64,000 nt of DNA from assembly GCA_036925085.1 (NCBI GenBank), contig JAUPFP010000050.1, positions 596,001 to 660,000 on the forward strand. The letters run 5' to 3'. The notes under the pieces are model-generated. The model was given only the letters and a program-made list of their open reading frames with translations, ran no database searches and was not told the DNA's origin. The DNA is from Brachycybe producta (lineage: Eukaryota > Arthropoda > Diplopoda > Playtdesmida > Andrognathidae). Below, in pieces: positions 50,084-63,500 of this stretch (positions are counted from its first letter, which is position 1; every line of letters begins with the position of its first letter). A program made the translations under genes and the position numbers.

Positions 50084-53000
50084 CTGTAATTAAAAACATA
50101 ACTAAAATTAGTTTTTTAATAAAAAAAAAATACTTGACAGGTTTATTTTGGTATAATATATATATAATCCAGTAAAAAGCACTAGCTTTTACCGAAATTC
50201 TAGGAATATAGTTTCCGAAGTAAATGTAAAAATGTAATTGTAGACCCAATTCTTTTTTCTTCTTCTATTTAATATAGAATCAGTGAGTCAATAATCTTTC
50301 AAAAAATGACTTATCCATTTATACTGCATGCATTATGTATTTCTTATTCATTATGCTTATTTTATATTTAACATCGAATTGATTTTTTCAAAACTTCACT
50401 TGAATCATATTTGAAATAGATCATAAATAAATTTCTCGGTCACAAGTTCCATTTCTCCAAATTTACTTAACGTAAAATGCCATATATAAATAAATGCTAT
50501 TAAGTTTCCATTGGATTCTTCGTAAATGTCAGAAATCACATTTGTGATAGAGAAAGTAGAGTAACTCATAGTTACTATGGTATGTTTGCATTCTCCATAG
50601 GCTACTACTTGTATACAAAAATGATCTATTCTACTTGTTTACACTGTTGAATTGGTATGTTATCTCTTCACATGTGAAGAGCACATATTACTGTATACAC
50701 AATTGTTTACTCTTCATACAAGTTAGAATGTTAAGTAGCTTATGATATACATGTGACAGTCTCCTCTGTGTACCAAAAAAAAGATTATCTATAATGTAGT
50801 AGATAACTTCAGGACTTTTTATTTTGAACCAATATCTCGGAGCATATAATATTATTAATAAACAGATGAACCCTTGTGAGCATAATTTCAAATAATCACA
50901 AAGAAATCTTGACTGAATTAGTTTCGAAAAAACTGTAACTTATCGATTTCTATTAATGGTACAGTAGGCCTACTATTTTAAAAATACCATTGGTTTTAAT
51001 GCCTAAATTACTGAAGTATGTAAACAAATTTATATTTTGAAGTAAAAGACACAGTACGAATAATACATGTTTAAACTTAATTTATTCAATAATTATAAAT
51101 TTATGTTATTAATAAAAAAATATACATTATTAGTACCAACTGTTACGTACAGTATTTATAAATTTTAGTCAGTAGTATTAAAAAAGGTATTGTCATTAGA
51201 ATCGTGATAAACTCTTACATTATGAAGTAAATCTCAACTGTATATAGTTTGAGTGACTTAAAAAGAACAATGGAAAATTGTTTCCATTGTTGCTGTGAGT
51301 TGTATGTGTAATGGTAAACTTGATGTAATTGAAGGCTTTATGCAAAAATTGCAATTTTCTAAACCGTTTTGAGACACCAAATATTTCTATGCATATATAA
51401 AAAGCAGAAAAATGATGCAAAATGCAGGATCATAATATTGGCTAATAACATGGCTTGTGGAATTTCGATTTTTTTTTCCGTTGCTGAAAAGATTTTGAGT
51501 CATATGATGTTGAAGCATGTATTAGTAACGATTTCTGTATTCACCTGGGTTTCTATTTTTTGTTTTCATTATGTGAATGTGGCAAATGTGTTCGGTCAAC
51601 CGAGGTTAGCAGTTTCATATGACTGACTCCAGTAAGATGTGAACTAACGTTAAAGAATGCAAATATGTTATTAACATTTCCTTGTTGTTTCATAAAATCT
51701 GGAAGATGCTAAGTTATAAAACTGACATCTCAAAATATTATTTTTCAGGAGAATTTCGATGAAGAAACATCAGAAGAAAACGACAAAATTGTAAACCAAA
51801 ATGATGTGTTGAAATTTTTGAATTTTCAATAATTAGATTATTTTCCTTGGTTCGTTTTCTGGCTCTCGTTCCATTATTATTATTATATGGCGCATAGGAA
51901 AGTGTAATGTCATATAGCCACTATGATACTGTCTATAAACAGTAAATTTCTTCATTAGACATTATTTAGTAAACATGCTGAGAAATGTCCCACTTAGAAA
52001 CAAAACGCGGAAGTTTTTGAAAAAAGGCTATCAAGAAGGTCAGGGTTAGAAATGGCAACAACTACATTTCATGCTTGGAATTTTGGACTTGTTTCAAAAA
52101 ACGAGGATTTAGTCCTATGTTGTACAACGTGGACTTGGAAGTCCATAACATGATGGAGATACATTATTATATGAAGGCCACAAGTTCCAAACATGCAATA
52201 TCTTACTTTTAAGGTCTGCATACATAATACACCTTAATAATACAAAACGTATGTTTCATAATTATTGGAACTGTCTGATTTAGAATGTATTTAAGTCTTA
52301 ATATTTTCACAATATTGATAGGACACGGGCCTATACCCTTTGTTGTTCTAAGTACATGTAATTAATAAATACTGTAAATGTATGATACATGTACACTATA
52401 TAAAAATTTGAAAACGTTACATATATATTTAAATAGTGAATTTATCGCAAGTAATAATCGTGCTCTTTAAGCATTAAAAGAACAGTATGTGGCATTTTTA
52501 TGTGTTTCTATACATTAAACATTGCACTTTTGCGTCTTCTTATCATTCTTACTGTTCTTTGCTAGGTTTTAACCCCTTCAATAAATATTGGAAAAACAGC
52601 TATTATTAAAACACATAATGTGCAGGTGATTGTCTTAAAAGGCTCACATTAGTTTGTTGTTCACTAATATATTTTGCAGACAGAAAATTGAGAAAATACT
52701 TTTTTTAATTCACCCTGTATACAATTTCATAGTCATATTTTCCAACATATTAAATTTATTTTTTTACCAACACTTTTCAAACAGCTAAAAAAAATGAAGT
52801 TATCTACTACCTTTATCCCTCCTGATGTAATTTAGTAAAAGTGGAATTAACCACCATTATTATAATAATTATTATATAGGCCTTAAAGGTCAAAGCCCTC
52901 TTTTCTCGCTTTCTTTGTGCAAGTTCAAATGTGACGCTAATTTAACTCTTTGAGCCCCTACAATTTGTAAAGGTAGCTGCCACTTGCACAAAAGAGGGAG

Positions 53001-54283
53001 AAAATGGTATTTTTAAAAAAAAAATACTATTCACGTCATTCTATGCAGAACAAAAAAATAATGTAGAGTGTTTTTTTAAAGATTTTTAATAATAGTTCTG
53101 TGGCTGAAAGACCTCTGAATATTAAAATATTTCTTCAACATAAAAGAAAAATGTTGCGACATTCAGCTTCATACATTTATAATCATTTTCATGTACAATA
53201 GTTATGTTGTAATTAAAATTGGCTAATGAAAAAAAATATGGCAGCAGTAGCCTACGGATATACATACGAAGTGTTTTTCAAAAGTTGCCTTTTTCATGAA
53301 ATAATTTTTAAGGATCGTTTTCGTAATGGTTTTTAAGTTAAAGCTGGTGCTTTGACATGAAACTTCTTATTAAAAGTTCATGAGTTTAGCACCACCTTTG
53401 ACTTAGCAAATATTATTCCAGCAAGATGTATGCAGATTAATATTGTGTGATGCAGTTTTTTTGCATTGACATCGGAAAGATTTTCAAATTTTAATTGCAC
53501 ATAAAAATAGTAAATACTTATTTATATTTTGTAATTTAATTACATTAATATTTGAAAATATTATTAGATAAATCCTTCAAGTGTTTGTGGCCTTCATAGA
53601 ACCTCGAACTTGGCAATACTTTGTTAATATGATTTTGAATACACTCAGTGAGGTAATTTATTCCACTGGCCTGTTTATGTCTGGAGAGCCAACTCTAAAG
53701 TACAAATTCAAATATTATGTTTACTGTTGACCATAGCACCAAGTCCACGTTTGCTGATTGTCTAAAATTAGTTAGCTCCAAGTGTAGAAATAGAAATTAA
53801 AACATTTCCATTTTGAAAATCCAAGATATCAGAGAAAGTATAAAATTGCATGTCAAATTCAGTGATGAATTGTATGGTGCATTTTTATAGTAGAAATACT
53901 TATAATAATTGTGATGTGAATATCAAATGTATAGCATCCGGAATCAATTGTATATTGCATAGATTTTCTTTCTTTTAGGGCACTTTCTTGTCTCTTTGTG
54001 TTCGGAAACACCCAATTTGATAGCAATGTGTATACGACAGGAAACACTTAACAATTAACTTTCTTGATGTAGAAATATTCAAGAAAAATATTAAAGGAAG
54101 TTGTACTACTCCTACACCGGAGACACTTGTCTATTGGTAGTTACCAGAATGTTATAACTTATAAATGCAATAATAAAATAAATACTGTGTTTAACTAAGT
54201 TTTTAGAAACACTTGCTCAGTTTGCAAGTATGAATTTGTTATGCAATTTTTTGTATATTTATGTATAGGCGGTCACTACTTAC
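50084..54283 (-). other. Transporter 5' intron(s)
   Basis: AT-rich, no gene seen. A fragment at about 53330-53410 (AAAGCTGGTGCTTTGACATG ... TTAGCACCACCTTTGACTTA) belongs to the CTAAGTCAAAG inverted-repeat family. Confidence 0.55.
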
Positions 54284-54336
54284 CTTTTGCTGATCTAAAG
54301 TGTCCAACTGAGATCATCCTCCTCCTACTGAGTACA
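54284..54336 (-). CDS. Third candidate N-terminal exon of the nucleoside transporter
   Basis: A block bounded by a good acceptor (CATTTCAG) and a consensus donor (G|GTAAGTAG). It contains an ATG at 54317 reading MISVGHFRSAK, phase 1, which joins in frame to the exon at 49054 (SAKEPLNVFERR) for a 475-residue protein. Joined instead to the acceptor at 50083 it would run into a stop within a few codons and be only leader sequence. The splice sites are convincing; the coding role is inferred. Confidence 0.45.
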
Positions 54337-57300
54337 CTGAAATGATATGTTTTTTGGGGTGCTAGAATTACAACGTGTCACTTACGCTGGTGGCAATATG
54401 TAGTTGCAACTCAGAAGCAAACATCACATTGATACAGTTAAGTAGACACGCACACACACGTACATATGTGGATCCGATCCAAAGAACGGTGTTCTTTATT
54501 TTGCAACACAAACCTTGAGCACTAAACTGCGGTGCGTTTTGTGTGCCTTTAGTATTGCTTCTGCTTTATACAGTTGTGCTATACACAGATGTCGCCTCCT
54601 TTCTTGTACATTTTATACAAAGCAAAAAAAAAAATAAAGAGAAAAGATAGAACACACCTATTGAGTTAGGTTAGCTTAGTACACTGGGTTGTAAAAAAAA
54701 TACAGCACTATAGGTCACTATAGGCCTACGTGTATATGTGTGTGCGTGTCCTCTATACACGGGCCTAGTATGCAATTGTATGATGAATGTTGAGGTTGAA
54801 CTCTCCAGGAGAGAGTAATCCGTTGGTATATAATATTTACCATCAAAGTAATAGAGAGGGAGAAATAGTCAGTCTCACCTGGTGGGGAAACTCCAAGGTG
54901 GTGTCTGAAAAGCTATTTTATTTCTCTGTCTATCTACCTGAAAGGAGAACAAAAAAACACACAGTAGAGATGTGCATCCTGTTTTTTGCTATTGTTATTA
55001 TGTCTGAATGATGTTGAGGTTATTGTTGTATTTGGTGATTGTGATGCTCTCGACCGTGAATCAATGATATCATGCTTGAAAATTAGTTTTTTTTTGTACC
55101 TGTCAAAATGTCAATCTTGCTACATATTTAATACTTAATACTCTAAAAGAGTCTAAATAATAACATTGAAACTAGAAATTTTTTTGAGAGTTTAATGTAC
55201 AGACTTTTTTTTTCAACACGAAATACAAATTTTAAAACTGGTAATTGAAGTACTTTTTTGAAGCACTCAAGTGTGACATTTTATTATGAAGATAAAACAA
55301 AAGTTTTAATTTCCTTTTTAGTATTATTATGATGATGACGTTGAATGTATTAACTTTTCTTTACAGTAGAGTTTATTGAAAATACTTTACTTTGCAACCA
55401 CTTGATGGCGAGACTGTGACACTGTGTTAATCAATGTGTTGATGTCAGACTTTATGAATTACCCAATAAAGACAATGAGGCAATAATTATATTTTTCGCA
55501 TCCTATGCAAGAAGACATGATGCAATCTAATCATTGATCACTATTTCAGTATATTGTTTGTCATAGTTTATAGAAGATTTGTTGTAGCAAACAGATGTGT
55601 TAACACCTTGTATGTTTATTAGTTATAACTTATAGTTAACTCATGCAGTCGTTATTATTGCAAATGCAATTGTTTCAGTCTAAAAGTATATTCACAAGTT
55701 CATAAAACTTAAAAGCAGTTGATAGATTTTTTTCTTTTCCTGTTGATTGATTGATGGTAACACAGAAAAGCCATTTCAATGTGAAACATTGTTGCTACAA
55801 AACACATTATCAAAGTATAAACATTAAATTTATGATGTAAACTATTTCATCCTCATTTCTAAACTGAACAACCAGTAACAGACTATATTAGCCAATACGT
55901 CACTGTTTCAGAGACTTAAGGGTGGTATTCTTAATGATTGCTAAGTCAAAGTGAAACTTTCTTACATGAAACTTTCTATCAAAAGTTCATGAGTTTAGCA
56001 CTAGCTTTGACTTACCAATCGTTAAGAATACGACCCTCAATGTGACACAAAGGATTTACATCTAAACTTCAAATATGCAAAAAGTGAAGTAACAATTTAG
56101 TCTGATAATAAATGTTCATCAACTTTTTTTAAAAAAAATAAAGTTGTAGTTGTTTATTTTTTCAATCAACGTTCCCAAATGATTGCCTATAAAAAAAGAA
56201 AAACTTTGAGAGTGTTGTATCAGGTGACTTATGATATGTCATCATTGATGTCAATCATGATGACAAAATTGATGTGCCCTTTTTATTTGCCAATTTCCAC
56301 TTTATCATCCTTAAGTATATCACTGGCCCATGAATTTACTTTTCATAAAATTGCATACTTTGTGAATGATGGTATGGGCCTCTGTAGTTAGTTAGTGAGG
56401 CCCTTAACAATTTGTCCAGATTTCGTTGCTATGGTAATGGAGGTGCATGGCAACTGCATCTCAACTATAACATTATCTTTTAGTTTGCAAAAAAAATGAA
56501 ATGCCCTAACAATTTTGAGAAGATTGTATTTCACTGTATGTAGTTTTGATGTAACCCAAATCTTCATGCTCAAAAGGATCATTTAAGTTTGAGATTTTCA
56601 CTTTTATTTTTATTTCCCAGTTGCATTTTTACATAAACGTTTACACACAATAGACCCTTAATATTGATATAGCTTTAAGCATTCCAGTTGAAATCAAAGG
56701 AAAAACACTTTTATTACAAACTGCAAAATGTGTCGGTGTTTTTTTTTACTTTTCACTAACTTTAGAGCAAGAAACAAAGTACACCAAAGAAAACTACCAA
56801 ATATCAATTGATTTTTTTCAATTACTTTGAAACTGACGCAAACGGCAAATGATTGTTTTAAATAAGCAAGCTACTTCATATTGTCCAATATATTATGTCA
56901 TCAGTGTGTTGGATGCATGCAGGCAATTTTGTTTTCACAATAGATTTATACTGGCTTTGTGCTTAATTTTTTATAAAACAATGGATCTTATGTGTTACAC
57001 ATGAATTCAAATTGACTAAGTAAGTTGGTCTTGCGTATCCAATTAAAAAAGAGTTGCAATTAGGTAGACACAGAACAGAAGGAATCACATTATGTTGTCT
57101 TTTAAGAAGTTGCTGAAAAGGTCAGAGTCATTGACTTATTTCAAATAAATATATACAGTATATCGAAATATATTGTACATATATTCGAATTATTATAATG
57201 GTTGGCTAATGTGTGGTCACTTTTATTATATTCATTTTGTCCAGAAGTTTTTTCTACTTCTTTGAAAACAGATGATATTTTGCAAGTTAACAAGACACTC

Positions 57301-57598
57301 GACATTTTTCTGAGAGATGCCTGAGTGGTGATTTAGTGTCACACTACACTCTTAAACAAAATAACATCTGCTTGACAGTTAACTTACATATTAGAACTTA
57401 GAAAAGTAGACCATTCCAAATTGCTGAACAGTTCACTCAAGTCACTAGTGTGTTATGTGGACACATTCTTTAAGATTGAAGTCCTTTCAAAAGTCATTTT
57501 GAAAAGATTCAGAGAGAGAGAGAGGAAGAAACAAACACTTTTTGGGGGGAATAAGTGAACATGTCAAATGTATTTTGCTGACATCACCACCGTTAGAG
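54337..57598. other. Divergent intergenic region between transporter and HSPA12-like gene
   Basis: Should carry the promoters of both genes. Contains the inverted-repeat element at 55919-56038. The small frames at 54787, 56179 and 56388 show no family features. Confidence 0.55.
55919..56038. mobile_element. Inverted-repeat element, CTAAGTCAAAG family (best copy)
   Basis: The left end GGGTGGTATTCTTAATGATT then GCTAAGTCAAAG pairs with the reverse complement of the right end, GGGTCGTATTCTTAACGATT then GGTAAGTCAAAG. About 28 of 32 positions match. The inner blocks GAAACTTTCT and TCAAAAGTTCATGAGTTTAG recur in other copies (53330-53410, 28361-28490). It is about 120 bp with no coding capacity. Confidence 0.8.
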
Positions 57599-60500
57599 AT
57601 GTGCTCAATGACTTCAAAGCAGTTACCTTTTGATTTTGATAGTTTGCCTGAATCACCTGTTGATCCATCGTCCAGTTCAGAAAGTGAAGATGATCAAAAG
57701 GTGAATTGGAACGTATCTGCAGGAAAAGGACATGTTTTAAATGTTGGAAGAAAGTTGTTGGAACTTGAAAGTGAACAAGGTAAACCAAAATTATTATTTT
57801 TCGGATGCAAATTATCAATTAGTTTATATTAATTTTGTAGAGAAAGATGGTGATACTTCATGTGACAAAATGTTGAAGAAAACCATTGAGTCCACTTTAC
57901 ATGGACCCGAAAGAACTAGTGTTGAAAAACGTACAATTGAGTCCAAAACAAGTAAGGCAAATGGGAATTTTGTTCCAGTTTACCAAAATGTAAAACTTCC
58001 TCTGAAACATCATAATGGTAAGTGAATGGGATTTTTTGTTGGTTTCTTTTTTCTTATCTTTTGTAATTGTTCCCTTGTGAGAATATACTAACAGAATTGA
58101 ACATTTTATTTACTGCAAGGTGTTTCATGAATCATAACAAAGTAACTTTAAAATTTCAGTAAAAGAAAAACAAAACGGTTTCTTAAAATATCAAATTGCA
58201 TAAAAATCTAACAATTCTTTTTATTGGTTGACAGGAAATGTTTCCAAAATATTGTATGAAAATTCGGTACCAAATAGACATTGGTACATCATTTTCACAC
58301 TATTTTTCAAGTATTGATAACTAAAATAATACAATTTAGTCCAACAGTCTTGTTACACTTTGTACAAAAAGTTGGTTTCATAAATAACAATAATGCAGCA
58401 AACAGAAAAGAATGTAGGATTTTTTTTAAAATTTATGTTCTGGTATTTAATATAATGGAGCATGTGAAATAGGAATGGGTTTTCAAATTGCAGCACAATT
58501 CACCATATATGACTATGAATGTCATACGACCATACTAATAAACATAGGTAACCATTTTTTTCTATTTCAATGAAGTAGATGGAATTGTTTTCACGAGTAT
58601 GAGTTCCTGAAATTTAAGCTTGTCGATTAAATGAGACTGTTTAGATTCTGTATTATGTATTTTGCATATCTATTGAAATCTCACAATGAATAATTGTTTT
58701 AAGTGAATGTTGTTTGTAGTAATAACAACAGCTGTGCCTCTCACAATGCAGCTTTTTTATATCAAATTAAGTGACGACTTTCTTTTTTTTTGCAAAAATA
58801 AATAAGCAAATAAGGCATTGTTATTAATTTAAGGAACCACGTCACCCAGAATGCACCATTCTTCAGTTTAAATTGGGCATTTCAAAATCAAGTATCACAT
58901 TTATGATATATGTATGATCCTCTCGTTTGCTCAATGTAGCAACTACTAGCAAGCAATATTAATGTCGATGTCATATTGTTTGAATTACTTTAATAAGTTT
59001 TATGCATAAGTATGTCTTGGTTTGCAGTAGTACAACAGACTTCCAACATTAATTCAGGTAGGTGTTAACAGTTTTATTTTACAATTGCATTCGAAGGGAA
59101 AATAAAGCAGTAATGGAGTTGGAAATTATTTTTAAGCTCCAGAAATGGAAATGCTGCACACATACACAGTAAGTTCAATGGAAAGAATTTATTTGATATT
59201 CGTGAATGTTGTATTTTGAAAAAATCTACTACATGCTCGTGCTTAGCAATTTTTTTTCTGATGGTTTTCCATTACGAACATTTTAAGAATTTGTATATTG
59301 TGGTTATCTTATATTTACTATATCAAGTCAGTGCGTTTTCTATGTTTGGATAATGTTGAAAGTTTTCAAATCTGCTATTTGTATCTCAAAATTCAAGTCA
59401 CTCAACTGAACTGAACGTTTACTAGCTGTATTGATTTCTATCAGTGCCACCAAGATAAAAATGTCATTTATTTTTCCACATGGTCAGTTTTTTGGAAGTT
59501 GATCATTTGATGACATTCTTTAAAATATATAACTCCAAAGTATAAAATAAAACAGAGCCTCGTATTATATATAGGGATCGTAGAAATATATATGGCGTCA
59601 TAATTTGAGGCCCTTGCTTCATCGTAATGGGTTATACATTTTGGGTGGTGATTTTTAGTCTGGACGTCAACTTATATGCACTTATTTGAGACTGAAAGAA
59701 TGCAGAGAGAGAGAGAGAGAGTGTCTTGAAAACATAATTCATTGATAGCTATGGCGGTGGTGCCCCATTTGCTGGTAAAATTGTTCTCTTGTAGGGTTAT
59801 TGGTTGTGTGTGTGTGTGGGTGGACAATGGACATATCAACTGGGGTGAATGTTGAAAAACGACAAATATAAATTGCCCTTCGTTTGTACGATGTCTGCAT
59901 CAACAACCGCCACTCCTATAGTAGAGTATCTATGACATTTGTAAATACCACCCAAACTTAGTAACTGTATTAACTTACAGAAGAAGTTTGAAGGCGGTGG
60001 GGTTGCAGTTTACTTGCATTGACTGTACCAAAAGTGGCTTCAAATGTTTAAAACACATGGTATATAATATTATATATGAAAGTATGAAACCTTCAAATGG
60101 ATCTTTCGTTTGTGCTATGTTTTAATAATTTATTTATTTTTAGCATATGTAGTATAATAGCAATATTGACTACATGAGTTTGTTTTTGGACACTGCCCAT
60201 TGAGTTTTATTTTGAAAGTTTATTGTACACAGTACAATGAACAAATGAAACTTAAATCAAATTTAAACAACATTGTATTTCACATCAGTTTAGTTGTAAA
60301 CATGGTTCAAATCTAACCTATTTATATAATATATTCATAACATTTGCAATAGCTCAGGAATGTCACGTTTCAAATCTAAATAAGTTGCTGATCCGATGTT
60401 TGAATGTTATACATTTTATTATTTCTTGTACTCTTGTCTTCCTTTAGTTGTGCAATAAATGACTTAAAGGTTTTTCATTGTTATGATGCTCTAAGCCTCT

Positions 60501-63500
60501 AACATTGAGCTTGCTGGCACCTATAAAATGATTCACTTAATAATTTTATACTAAATAAATTAGTTTAGATAATGTATTTTAACAAGCTGAAGTATCACAC
60601 ACTCACACGCCTAAGAATTAGACAAACTTCTTTTGAAATCGACCAGGCCCACCAACAGTTTTTTTGCCCTGTGTTTGGAGGCAGAGTTAAACTATGCAAC
60701 ATAACACCGTGACACAAGTTTCGCCAAAATCCACTCCCCATTTGGCCCATTAGGCCCAACCCAATATACTGTCTTAGTTGTTTTTTGTTGCCAACATCCT
60801 GTCAGTATAGAAGTGTGGCTAATTTTATTAGGCTACTTTCTTCTCAAGAAGAATAGAAGAAACAATCATTGGCATTTTGGCAATAACAGAAATAGTGTGT
60901 TTAGGGTCACTTAACAAGTGTGGACGCAGATGTCCACATTCGAATTAGGTTGCAATTGTACAAGCTTGTGCTTTTAGCCTCTGATATTAGGTTTTTTTTG
61001 GTTGTTGTTGTTGTTGTTGAGAAGAAGTTTCTTTTGCTGATGTTTCCTTGAGAAATAATTTTATGTCAACAACAGCAGCAGTGGTAAGTTGTTATTTCCA
61101 TGGCAACCTCAAATTGTGTGTTTTTGTGTGGTATCACAAGACAGACACAAGTGCTATTGAATTGTATAGTAGGGTACATACAAACTTATACATGTAAGTG
61201 GATCAGTTACTTTTATAAAAGGAAAAAAAAATTTATGACTGTTAGTTTTGTTGGTTTCTGAGCTTAGATTCCGATGCCCCTGCGACTTAAGTTATGACTA
61301 TCTTAAACGTTAACTTCTTACTGATGATCGTGTCGCATAAAAAATTCTTACTTTTTTGGAAATTAATTTTAATTAGCCAATACACCAGTTATTCACCCAC
61401 TTTTTTTTGCTCGCTTCACAGTATTTTTTTTGCTTGGTGAAATTGCGGCACACTCATGACAAAAGTCATAGAACCCAAGAGTGCCATAACACACACTTTG
61501 GAAACCATTGGTTTAGCGCATATGTGTGTAATGGGGAAATTTTATTTATTTTGCTTTTTTCAATAAAGTGAAAATTTATTTGAAAATATTCGATTATATT
61601 AACACAGTCAATATAACATCCAAAATTTTGCGACACACCCTTTTTATTAATTATTTATATTAATTTTGCTGATCATTGCCACTGCACAAGTGATTTAATA
61701 TTATTTCATACTTTTCATATGAGGTCGTGATTTCAATTATTTATGTGACATTAATATTAACGGATTATTGATTGACTTATTTGCAAAATCTGTTATGTCC
61801 TGGTGAATAAACTTTTTAAATTACCATTAGAAATTTAATCTTATCTGTTTTTTTATTGTTATATGGAAATTCTAAGTTTTTTTCTTCCTGTCGTTTTGAT
61901 GTAGGATGTGAACGTGATTCAGTGGTATTACACAGGAGACAACCTAATGTGAATGAACAATCAAAGTCAGTTGAAACGACTCAACAAATTGGAGGAGGAG
62001 GAGGAAAAGTCGAAAAAGGGAATCACCATCGTCAACAACGTCAATCTACTCAATATTCGTCAATTGGATTAGAAGATGTCTATGAACAAGATGAGAATTG
62101 CGTGATAACCGAGACAGACTTGGGTGAAATTGGAATTTCTGAAAAGAAAAAAATCTCAACAAAAACCACCACCGCTTTGAATTATGTCAAAGAAAGTGCT
62201 CCCTTTTCTGGATACACTCCTTTATTTAAGAGGACCACTGGTCAACCAAAGAAACCAATTTCGAGTGTCCTTCAAAAAGATGATGGAGATCTTATAAAGA
62301 GGTCGAAAAACACATCTGGAAGAAGTTTTTCATTATTCGGTCACCAAATGCTGCAATCACAAGAAGAAACTAATAAGGAAGCCGTTATTACTGGTTCAGT
62401 GCCAGATAGTGACAATGGTCCTTCCAAAAATGATTTCGAGGGCTACCAATATAATGATGGTTGCAGTGCTCAATTTGAAGAATTGCAAAGCCCATCACAA
62501 GTATTTGTTTCAGTATTGCTAGAAAATGTCGAATTATCAATTTTTTTGTGTTAATTTCTGTTGTTCGTATTTATATTTGTATTTATTTTAGGTTTTGAAT
62601 CTCATTCAGCAGTTTCAGAGTCGCATCAATAGGACAATTATTAACATCGACCCCAGTTTGAAAATGTCATCACCTAAAAGTAATGAGAGTCCGCCTCGTA
62701 TTTCGCCGCCGCCACCACCACCAACACCACCACCAATAAATGCATGTGGCAGCCACCATGTCACTGAATTGCAAACTAATTATCTGAAAGTACAACATTC
62801 TAGAGAAGGTGAAATAGAAAAAAAATTGCAAACATCAAAATCAAGTTGTTTGACTTTAACTTGTGACAAAGAGGCTTTGGAAGCCATCGAGCAGTTGGAT
62901 AAATCGATCGATGAAGTCATTCTTTCGGATGAAGAGTACCTAACAACAAAACCCATTGAAATGAAAATTGATTATTCTAAACTGGAAGCAAAAGAAATTT
63001 CCAAGTCAACGTTAAATGACGAAACCTCGACATCAGTGAATAGAAACGTTATTAATTATGTGCCATCGAAAAACCTTTTTTGCCAGGCATCATTTGAAAG
63101 CAAAGAGAGCAATAAAAGATACTTGAGCACAGAATCGACATCGTGTGAGCAGAAAATGGTTTCCAACTCTCAAGAATGTATTCTAAATTTGTCTAAAACT
63201 GCCGATGCTTCCGTCAACACTGATTTTGATATTTCTGAGGAAACGTCGAGCATCAACTTAACTAACAGCTTTAGAGAAAATAGTGGAAGATCTTCGAGAG
63301 AATCGCAGTTTTCAGTTTCCGCAGACGAGTCAAGTTCTCGGCTTAGGGGGCATTCCAATGTTGAGACAGATAATAATAAATTAGAAAGTTTCACAGCTTC
63401 AGAAAGTAATGGTTTAGATAATAGAAAGTCATCGATTGAAAGTGGTTGGTTGATAGAAATATTTTTACAAATGGTTTGTGGACATAATTAAATTTTTTTG

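Larger units (their letters stand above)
58018..61904 (+). other. Intron of the HSPA12-like gene with candidate cassette exons
   Basis: 3887 bp, AT-rich, with GA (59704-59720) and TG (59805-59820) runs and (GTT)n at 61000-61018. The two blocks listed separately are bounded by AG and GT sites and keep phase 1. No independent gene was seen. Confidence 0.55.

Noticed and set aside
58234..58265. 32-nt block with AG/GT borders in the HSPA12 intron
   Set aside because: It would leave the frame in phase 0, but the next exon needs phase 1. It is not compatible with either neighbour.
59133..59158. 26-nt block (AAATGGAAATGCTGCACACA ...) before GTAAGT
   Set aside because: It has a good donor, but the length breaks the phase needed by exon 61905. 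Probably a chance splice-like site.
62701..62740. Polyproline-coding CCACCACC run as a possible repeat artefact
   Set aside because: It is in frame within a phase-consistent exon and typical of disordered linkers, so it is kept as coding.
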